Shown: positions 4,775 to 10,405 of the stretch, piece by piece
How the letters are laid out: the number at the start of each line of letters is the position of its first letter
How positions within the stretch are numbered: the stretch's first letter is position 1
Assembly: GCA_041744735.1 (NCBI GenBank)
Contig: JBGTKH010000171.1
Coordinates: forward strand, 1-10,405
Source of the DNA: JBGTKH01 sp041744735
Lineage (GTDB): Bacteria; Planctomycetota; Planctomycetia; Pirellulales; Pirellulaceae
DNA length: 10,405 nt
Direction: 5' to 3'
Position numbers and translations under genes: made by a program
Notes under the pieces: model-generated
Databases searched by the model: none
What the model saw: only the letters and a program-made list of their open reading frames with translations
Told to the model about the DNA's origin: nothing

Positions 4775-7604
4775 ACAACATCCACATTTGTAAAGCGGTC
4801 GCTTCTCCATCCATCAACTGATTCAACAAATCGGTTGCGGTCACGTCGCGATCCGCCAGTGACGATACGAGCAACGCAGCTTGACCGGCGCGTTCGCCGC
4901 GGCGGCGTGTGATGTTGATTGCGATCAGTCTGAGCCAAATCCGCTGCAGCAACACCGTCCGCCGCACGTCATTCGTTCCGAGATACTCAACGACGGCCAG
5001 TTCATGGGGCAGGCGCGCCAAAAACTGCTGGTCAATCGCACGGAGGGACGTGGAAGTCAGTTGAGCCGCCTCGTGTACTACCAACAGTTGCAGCACGGCG
5101 GCGGCCGACTCAGTCGTCCGGTATTGAACCGGCATCACTCCCAATGCCCGAGCACGCGTGCGATAAAGTTCGTGCAGCGAGTCGCCGGCCCGGTCGTAAA
5201 CTGTCGCCGCTTTGTCAGCGTTTACGGCCGACCCGTAGGTCGCAAGGTCCGCCAGGACATCGCGCAGCAACTGCTCGTGAACCTTCTGCTGCCAGCCGCT
5301 TTCATCCACATTCACGTCGCGGCGCAATGCGGCGGAGAGCAACTCGCGCAACTGAGGCTTCGACACGCGCGCGTCGCCAAGCTGATCGGCCAACCCTAAC
5401 CGCAAGTACGCCCAGCGCATTACACGCCGCGCCGAATCGATGATCGCCTGATGCTCTTCATCCGACTTTTGCGCCAACAAGTATCGCGCGACGGCGGTCC
5501 CGTGCGCGGCGGGGATTTCAACATCGTCATCTGCCAAATCCGCCAGGCCCCGCAAGAAGGTCGGCCGCTGGAGCGGCGAATGGTTGGCGTAATTGGCCAA
5601 ATTGCTTGTCCAGCGTTGGAGATTGTCGCGTTGAACAACAGTCATCGGGGAACTCGATCCGTTGCGCGTTGTGCGCGGTGTGACGAAATCAGCATCCTCT
5701 GACTGCGTTTCAACGATGTTTGGCGTGCCTTCCTCAACGAGCTGATCGAATAGTGCAAAGCCCGGCTCTTGCTGCGCGACGGTGCAAGCGAGCGTCGCCA
5801 GATAGGCAAGGCTCACGGTGTCCGCCAGCAACTTGCTGTCGGCGTCGCGAGCACTGCCGGGGCCGATTCGGGTGGATGCGGCAGAGAGCGCCGACTCGGC
5901 TCGCGCCTTAACGAGTTGCCAGCGGTCTTGTGCCGTGGCTGGAGCGACGGGAATCGTTGCGCCCAGAGCCTCGCGAATTGCCGCTGCCACGTCTGTGACG
6001 CTGCGAGACTTGGGCGTGACACCGACTCGCAAGATGAGCATATCGGCTAAGAATCGCTGTAAGGCTGCGTCGCGAGTGCGCTCGTAGACGCCGATGATTT
6101 TTAATACGTTCAGCGGGTCCTGTGACGCCACGCAAACGTCGATCAAGTCCATGAATTCCCGCCAACTTCCGCCCGCCGCTGGCAATGCCGCGACGAGAAA
6201 ATCCGTGTCCATTCGTTCGATGTCTGACATCGGCAGCGACGACGCCGCACTGCGCGATACGACCGTATGCAATTGCAGTGCAAGCAGCGGCTCGGCCGGC
6301 GCTGCTGCCGTCAACTGACCATACATGCGTCGAGCCAGCGCCGCGAAACAACTTCGCCGCAGTTCTTCCGCATCCGAGACGCCATCGACGGCAATGCCTA
6401 ATTCCTTACTTAACGCTGCAACGAGTGCATCAGCGCGTGGTGGCGGATTTTTCTTATGATTCAACGCTTCGATCGCCACATCCGTCGCCCAGAAAGTCCG
6501 TTCGTACACCGTCGTGTCTTTCGGCAACTCGCGACCCGACACTTGCAACATGGCCAGCAAGCCTTCGCGCAGTCGCGCGGCGCTCGTGTCGTCGGGCTCT
6601 AGTGCATAGCAGCCAATAATGAGCGACCGCAGTAATTCCAGTTGCTGCTGGTCATCCCACGCGCGCCGACAGAGGCCGACGAGTTCATCGTAGCCGGCCG
6701 CTCGTTCTGCCGCGTCATCATTGGCGATCCGGTCGTAGATCGGGGCGAACGGCGGAATGGCTGCTCGCGCCTTGGCAATCGCCAGCGCCAAATCGGTGTC
6801 CCACCACTTCGGCGGCTTTGTGGGTTTCGGCGGCGGCTGGGTGTTTGATGCGACATTCGCCGCATCATTTGGCGGACGATCGCCGGGCTGCGGGTTGACG
6901 GCGGCGCGAGGCCCGCCTAGCAAAGCGATCCATGCGACGAACCCAACGAGTCCCACCAGCACAACACCGGCTGCCGTGATTGCGAGTAACGATGTGCGCT
7001 GTTCTTTGTGTTGCCGCTTCCGATTGGCGTCCGTGTGTTGGCGAATCGACGCATCGACGTCAACCGCCGCAACGCCCCATTCGCGGCCGGCGGCCCGCAG
7101 CCGCTGGACCGATTGATCGTCGAGCCACTCGGCGTCGCCCACTTTCAGTGCGACGACATCCGCGATGTGCCGCAGCGCCTCGGCCTGCGAAATGCGGCGG
7201 ATGCCACGCTCGGCCGTGACGCGGCGGACGGCTTCCAGAGCCTGTTGCTCGTCGAGCTGAAAATGCCTTCGCGCGATGCGCAGCGCTTGAGCCTCCGCAT
7301 CGGCCGCCAGAATGCTGCGCGGCAATTGCTCCAGACGAGCGTTCAAATACAGACAGAACGCCTCGGCTTGCGGATCCTGCTGGGCATCGGCCGATCGCGA
7401 AGGGCCTTGCAGCGAATGGATCGCGTGCTCGAATCGATCGTCGGGCAAGCCAAGCTGTTGAGCCAACGCGCTCAACTTCACGCGGCTGCGAGCGTTGATC
7501 CCGCGCTCGATCGCAATGATTGTCGCCGCCTGCTGAAGAAACGTCTCCAGCCGCGAATCGGCGTCGGGAGCTTCTTCGATTTGCGGCGGCTGGCTGCTGG
7601 CCAT
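4764..7604 (-). CDS. Large single-pass membrane protein with helical extracytoplasmic region, function unknown
   Basis: A 946-residue protein that I do not recognise. The cytoplasmic N-terminal part (1-200) seems to hold three related helical units of about 50 residues (roughly 20-66, 82-131 and 142-190), each ending in a pattern like LA..LGL....F..AI..L. A basic stretch (RKRQHKEQR, 195-203) precedes one membrane helix (about 204-229), so the N-terminus should be inside. A proline-rich linker follows (TQPPPKPTKPPKWW, to about 268). The remaining roughly 680 residues are Ala/Leu-rich and almost wholly helical, without catalytic motifs, and resemble a scaffold of helical repeats. The start at 7604 lies 45 bases after the Rpn stop, with only a weak GAG-type ribosome site. 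The stop overlaps the next gene's start, so the two products are probably made together and may interact at the membrane. Confidence 0.85.
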   Translation of the reverse strand: MASSQPPQIEEAPDADSRLETFLQQAATIIAIERGINARSRVKLSALAQQLGLPDDRFEHAIHSLQGPSRSADAQQDPQAEAFCLYLNARLEQLPRSILAADAEAQALRIARRHFQLDEQQALEAVRRVTAERGIRRISQAEALRHIADVVALKVGDAEWLDDQSVQRLRAAGREWGVAAVDVDASIRQHTDANRKRQHKEQRTSLLAITAAGVVLVGLVGFVAWIALLGGPRAAVNPQPGDRPPNDAANVASNTQPPPKPTKPPKWWDTDLALAIAKARAAIPPFAPIYDRIANDDAAERAAGYDELVGLCRRAWDDQQQLELLRSLIIGCYALEPDDTSAARLREGLLAMLQVSGRELPKDTTVYERTFWATDVAIEALNHKKNPPPRADALVAALSKELGIAVDGVSDAEELRRSCFAALARRMYGQLTAAAPAEPLLALQLHTVVSRSAASSLPMSDIERMDTDFLVAALPAAGGSWREFMDLIDVCVASQDPLNVLKIIGVYERTRDAALQRFLADMLILRVGVTPKSRSVTDVAAAIREALGATIPVAPATAQDRWQLVKARAESALSAASTRIGPGSARDADSKLLADTVSLAYLATLACTVAQQEPGFALFDQLVEEGTPNIVETQSEDADFVTPRTTRNGSSSPMTVVQRDNLQRWTSNLANYANHSPLQRPTFLRGLADLADDDVEIPAAHGTAVARYLLAQKSDEEHQAIIDSARRVMRWAYLRLGLADQLGDARVSKPQLRELLSAALRRDVNVDESGWQQKVHEQLLRDVLADLATYGSAVNADKAATVYDRAGDSLHELYRTRARALGVMPVQYRTTESAAAVLQLLVVHEAAQLTSTSLRAIDQQFLARLPHELAVVEYLGTNDVRRTVLLQRIWLRLIAINITRRRGERAGQAALLVSSLADRDVTATDLLNQLMDGEATALQMWMLYGP

Positions 7605-7649
7605 GACAAGAGCTCGCGTGTTTTCGGTCTGCGGCTGATCGGCACAGGC

Positions 7650-7904
7650 CTAGAGATTCAGTTCGTCGAGCGACTGGATGTGTAGCGTCTGGCGGATACA
7701 CGACTTCAAACGTTCGCTGTCCGTCGTGGACTCGATCTGCGCGAGTAAGCTGTCGGGTAAGTCTCCGAATCGCTCCACAAGCAGGCTGCGCAAATCGTCT
7801 TGACGAGCACGGACTTCGCCTTTGGCTTCACCCTTGGCTTCACCCTTGGCTTCACCTTTTTCGAGAATCCACTCTTCCCAAGTTTGTTTTACCGCTTCGC
7901 TCAT
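7650..7904 (-). CDS. Predicted internal RpnS-like antitoxin, in frame within the Rpn gene
   Basis: An ATG at Rpn codon 270 (MSEAVKQTWEEW) would yield an 84-residue protein identical to the Rpn C-terminus. It contains the KGEA repeat helix and the DUF4351-like domain but no nuclease core. The start is preceded by GGAGGTG with six bases to the ATG, stronger than the site before any other start in this window. In characterised Rpn systems, a separately translated C-terminal protein (RpnS) binds and blocks the full-length nuclease (RpnL), and its dimer helix can carry four-residue repeats of variable number. The layout here matches closely. Separate translation is inferred from the ribosome site and family knowledge. 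Confidence 0.7.
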   Translation of the reverse strand: MSEAVKQTWEEWILEKGEAKGEAKGEAKGEVRARQDDLRSLLVERFGDLPDSLLAQIESTTDSERLKSCIRQTLHIQSLDELNL

Positions 7905-8711
7905 GGTTTGCACCTCCGTCTGTCGCAGTCGATTCGTTTGGCTGGCGACCGCCGTTTGTTTCAACCGTTCTACTTCGTCAACCGGCCGGCGCCGCAGTGC
8001 CCACGACAAAATGAAATTCATCAACTCGTGCCAGCGAATCTGCTGGGTCGCCCCCAGCGGTTCAAGCCGCCGCAGGACCTCGCCAAAAACTGCCAGAAAC
8101 GTCTCTGTGTCCTCGCGTTCGGCTCGCACGACCGCCAGCGCCCGAAGCCAATCGCCCGCCGCATCCAGCAACTCGCGCGGCGACTGCTCCGCCAAATCCC
8201 AAAACAGCGGCTGCCATTGCGGAGCGAACTGCCGAAGTTGCGGCGGCCCGGCAATCAATTCCGCAAGCTCGCGGTTGGTCCGCCACGGCCGATTTCCGGT
8301 GTGAAACACGATCGGCACGACCGGGCTGAGCCGCAACGGCGTACCGGTCGGATGTTCGGCTTGCCAAGCCTTCCACTCTCGCTCCCAGTATAGCACGGCG
8401 TATAGCAACATCCGAAGCGGCATTTGCGGATCCGGCGCACTCTGGTGTTCCAAGAGCACGCACACCAATGCCGGCGGCTTGTCCGATGCGGTGCGAAACG
8501 GGATGCGAAAGAGCAAGTCCGATTCGCGCCGCCGCCAATCTTCCATCAGGAATTCCCGGGGCAGCAATTCCACATGGTCGAAGTCGAAATCTGCTGCCAG
8601 GTCAGGCGCGACCGCGGCCATCAACTCCTGCAGATTGCGAGGGTCTTCGAGCAGCTTTCGGATGGCCCGGTCCGGAAAGTCTCGCAGATAGGATTCGTCA
8701 AAGATTGGCAT
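7650..8711 (-). CDS. Rpn-family PD-(D/E)XK nuclease, RpnL-like full-length toxin
   Basis: A complete 353-residue member of the recombination-promoting nuclease family (Rpn, formerly transposase_31/YhgA-like). These are DNA endonucleases; E. coli members are toxic and some act against phage. The PD-(D/E)XK core is visible as ESDLLFRI (D65) and VLLEHQSAPD (E88-x-Q90), followed by the family-typical PLRMLLYAVLYWE (98-110). Family-typical PVVPIVFHTG and PLFWDLAE follow. The C-terminal region (from about 290) holds four-residue KGEA repeats and then a DUF4351-like end (LRSLLVERFGDLPDSLL to LHIQSLDEL). The start at 8711 has GGAGAG nine bases upstream. Known Rpn genes also encode the C-terminal part as a separate small antitoxin, and a strong internal start is present here. 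Gaps of 46 and 45 bases separate it from its operon neighbours, with no transposase or insertion ends seen around it. Confidence 0.92.
   Translation of the reverse strand: MPIFDESYLRDFPDRAIRKLLEDPRNLQELMAAVAPDLAADFDFDHVELLPREFLMEDWRRRESDLLFRIPFRTASDKPPALVCVLLEHQSAPDPQMPLRMLLYAVLYWEREWKAWQAEHPTGTPLRLSPVVPIVFHTGNRPWRTNRELAELIAGPPQLRQFAPQWQPLFWDLAEQSPRELLDAAGDWLRALAVVRAEREDTETFLAVFGEVLRRLEPLGATQQIRWHELMNFILSWALRRRPVDEVERLKQTAVASQTNRLRQTEVQTMSEAVKQTWEEWILEKGEAKGEAKGEAKGEVRARQDDLRSLLVERFGDLPDSLLAQIESTTDSERLKSCIRQTLHIQSLDELNL
7812..7859 (-). repeat. Four tandem 12-base units encoding KGEA repeats in Rpn
   Basis: Units at 7848-7859, 7836-7847, 7824-7835 and 7812-7823 encode KGEA three times and then KGEV. 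Two middle units are identical (ggcttcaccctt on the plus strand); the first differs by one base, and the last is more diverged. Near-identity at the DNA level suggests recent expansion by slippage or recombination. Unit number changes would stay in frame. Confidence 0.93.
7911..7917 (-). promoter_or_regulatory. Strong internal Shine-Dalgarno for the RpnS-like start
   Basis: GGAGGTG on the minus strand lies six bases before the ATG at 7904. It is coding sequence of Rpn (TEV of RQTEVQTM), so it has to satisfy both roles. Other starts in the window show at best GGAGAG or nothing. Confidence 0.7.
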
Positions 8712-8757
8712 GACCAGCAGCTCTCCGCTTTCTCCTAACGGACAACAATGTTCCCCG

Positions 8758-10405
8758 CTATCTCAACGCTGAGTCTAGTTCTCGAAACTTAGCCTTCCAA
8801 GGCTCCGGGCCTAACTCGGGATGCAGCAGTTTGAACTGATCGTAGACCTGCTTCGCCGATGTCTTGTCCGTTTGCAGCAGACATTCGAGTTGATAGTACT
8901 TGGCCTCGTACCAATCATCCGCGTCGTTATCCAATCCCGACAGTAGCGTGCGCCAATGAGGCAACGCGGCGGCGAAATCACCGGCGGCGAAGTGGGCTAG
9001 CCCGGCTCGCCGCAAGTAAGCTTTTTCGTTGGGATACGCCGACAGGATTCGATCGAGACGATTGGCCGCGGCGGCGTAGCGACCCAAGTCGTGTTCGTAG
9101 TGGGCGAGTTTCGAGTTGGCCACCAGCGAGTTCTTCTTCGCGGTCATCGCTTCCGGCGAATCGCCCAGCAGTTGCACGAGCCTCTGGTAGATTCGCGCCG
9201 CGGATTCTTGGCGGGCCGGCCTCTCGGACGCCGTGGCCGCATCAACCGCTTCGTCGGCTCGCCTGGCCAACGTGACGATCGCGGGCAGTTCGTAGATCGA
9301 ACCCGCGGCATTCCGCGCCAGCCACATGGCGTGCTGTTCGACCGCTTGATCGCCCGCCTGCCGCGCGGCTTGCCAGCAGCGATAATGATATTCGGCCAGC
9401 GACGGACTCGAAGTGGGCAGCAAGTCAGCAACGGCTGCAGTTTTGGCCAAATAGGCCGCGGCCTGTTGATCGTTGGGCGGCGTTGCATTCAGTGCTACGT
9501 CCACCGCCAGCAACGTACATTTCAGTTTTCGCTCCTGATCCGCGTCGTTCTTCGACTCTTCCAAATACTGATCGACGGCCCGCAACACTTCAGCCGCAGC
9601 AACCGGGGCGATGCGGGCGTCGCCGCGCTCCTTCGACCATTGCTGGTGATACAGCAGACACAGTTCGTATCGCGCTGAGAGGTAGTTGGGCTCACCCGGT
9701 TTGATTTGGCTGAGCGTGCGAATCGATTCCTCGGGCGTGGCGGCAGACTGTTGCAGCTTGGCGATATAGTAGTCGGCCTTCTTTGCTTGTTCGCTCGACG
9801 GAAAGTCACGTTTGATCGCCTGCAGCGTTTCGATCGCGGTCGAGACAAAGCGACTCTCCGTGCCGGACAATCGTTGATACGAAACGAACGCCATCCATGC
9901 GGCTTGCACGGCCGCGTCGCTACTGCTCTCCTGCAGCGCGACGGCCGCCTGCTGGAACTGCGGCGCTGCCTGCTCGAATCGGTCCAGCCGATAGTGGCAC
10001 CAAGCCAACGTGTAACGGCAGTCGCCGGCGGAACTGACGTCGGCCCGCGCTTGCGGATCATTGAGCGCCTTGTCCAGCGTTTTCGCGGCGGCTTCGTAGT
10101 CGTTGGCTGCCTTGCTCGTTTCGGCCTGAGCGAACTGCTGCTGGCCTTTGATCCACGTGAGATAGAACCCGCCGTTGTCTTTGAGTTCAATGTTGTACTT
10201 GGCGATCAGTTGCCGCAGCACGGGTAATTGTCGCAGCTTGGCCAAGCCGCGTACGCCCAACTCGCCAAGCTGCCGGGCTTGCGGCGCAGCGTCCGCGGCG
10301 CCCCCGGCAAATCCCGCGCGGACCAGCGCGGCACAGAAGTTGATCTTCCCCGCGGTCGCACCGCCAACAACGTACATTTCAGTTTTCGCTCCTGATCCGC
10401 GTCGT
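8758..10405 (-). CDS. TPR-repeat protein, 5' end cut by window edge
   Basis: The reading frame is open to the window edge. The first ATG in the window is at 10377 (539 residues from there), but nothing marks it as the true start. The protein is a solenoid of helical hairpins: TPR-like units are visible at about 84-108, 115-148, 197-245, 393-445 (SKLAHYEHDLGRYAAAANRL), 451-483 (AGLAHFAAGDFAAALPHWRTL) and 487-520. Such proteins usually serve as protein-binding scaffolds. Export cannot be judged without the N-terminus. The first visible 15 or so residues are read in a shifted frame from a copy of an internal segment (10359-10405), so the extreme N-terminal sequence is doubtful. The stop at 8758 lies 46 bases before the Rpn start. 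This is the first visible gene of the minus-strand operon. Confidence 0.85.
   Translation of the reverse strand, partial: RRGSGAKTEMYVVGGATAGKINFCAALVRAGFAGGAADAAPQARQLGELGVRGLAKLRQLPVLRQLIAKYNIELKDNGGFYLTWIKGQQQFAQAETSKAANDYEAAAKTLDKALNDPQARADVSSAGDCRYTLAWCHYRLDRFEQAAPQFQQAAVALQESSSDAAVQAAWMAFVSYQRLSGTESRFVSTAIETLQAIKRDFPSSEQAKKADYYIAKLQQSAATPEESIRTLSQIKPGEPNYLSARYELCLLYHQQWSKERGDARIAPVAAAEVLRAVDQYLEESKNDADQERKLKCTLLAVDVALNATPPNDQQAAAYLAKTAAVADLLPTSSPSLAEYHYRCWQAARQAGDQAVEQHAMWLARNAAGSIYELPAIVTLARRADEAVDAATASERPARQESAARIYQRLVQLLGDSPEAMTAKKNSLVANSKLAHYEHDLGRYAAAANRLDRILSAYPNEKAYLRRAGLAHFAAGDFAAALPHWRTLLSGLDNDADDWYEAKYYQLECLLQTDKTSAKQVYDQFKLLHPELGPEPWKAKFRELDSALR
9502..9548. repeat. Internal copy of a 47-base direct repeat
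   Basis: This segment codes for DADQERKLKCTLLAV (about residues 278-292) of the TPR protein. It matches 10359-10405 at 46 of 47 positions (g at 9510 against a at 10367). Confidence 0.95.
10359..10405. repeat. Terminal copy of the direct repeat, running off the window end
   Basis: The last 38 bases (10368-10405) are identical to 9511-9548, and the match stops only because the window stops. Relative to the TPR reading frame continuing from 10358, this copy is read in another frame than the internal copy. This fits either a real partial duplication with a shift or an assembly junction at a contig end. Confidence 0.95.

Noticed and set aside
7008..7685. A 225-residue plus-strand open frame opposite the membrane protein gene
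   Set aside because: The minus-strand frame of 946 codons with a membrane helix and operon spacing is the better explanation.
7812..7859. Short tandem repeats as a CRISPR-like array
   Set aside because: The 12-base units are contiguous with no spacers and encode in-frame KGEA.
7605..8757. Transposon ends around the Rpn gene despite the old transposase_31 family name
   Set aside because: I found no terminal inverted repeats or target duplications in the 46- and 45-base gaps; Rpn proteins are nucleases and need not mark a mobile element.
1..10405. A circular molecule or terminal redundancy
   Set aside because: The end of the window repeats an internal segment, not the first bases, so the ends do not overlap each other.

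Overview
The window looks like a piece of a planctomycete chromosome, probably of the Pirellulales type. This is inferred from five things: high GC; a SecA whose helicase core is clear but carries an extra small domain; large secreted or membrane-anchored helical-repeat proteins with no recognisable close family; poor Shine-Dalgarno sequences at most starts; and a dispersed hairpin repeat beside genes. No rRNA, tRNA or phylogenetic marker other than SecA is present, so the placement is moderate. Both ends cut through genes, and the right end carries a 47-base near-exact copy of a segment lying 857 bases inward, so it may be a contig end.

Layout from left to right: (1) 1-2397, minus strand: secA, missing its 3' end. 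(2) 2398-2875: a 478-base divergent intergenic region with a candidate secA promoter, a GC hairpin in the secA leader, and a 124-base MITE-like inverted-repeat element ending 25 bases before the next gene. (3) 2876-3682, plus strand: a complete PhnP-type metallo-beta-lactamase-fold phosphodiesterase. (4) 3683-3811: a convergent gap with a second copy of the hairpin core. (5) 3812-10405, minus strand: four closely packed genes that read as one operon. In transcription order they are a 5'-truncated TPR protein, an Rpn-family PD-(D/E)XK nuclease, a 946-residue single-pass membrane protein, and a 320-residue exported protein whose start overlaps the stop of the gene before it.

The most interesting locus is the Rpn gene. 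Inside it, at 7904, an in-frame ATG is preceded by the strongest Shine-Dalgarno sequence of any start in the window (GGAGGTG). It would make a separate 84-residue C-terminal protein that begins just before a tandem array of four-residue KGEA repeats. This matches the gene-within-gene toxin-antitoxin design reported for Rpn phage-defence proteins (RpnL toxin, RpnS antitoxin). It sits inside an operon of envelope-type proteins.

The second notable item is the repeat pair flanking the phosphodiesterase gene. Each arm folds locally into a hairpin, the two loops of a copy are complementary to each other, and the copies differ by compensated changes. The third is a roughly 47-residue, Sm/SH3-barrel-like insertion in the SecA motor.
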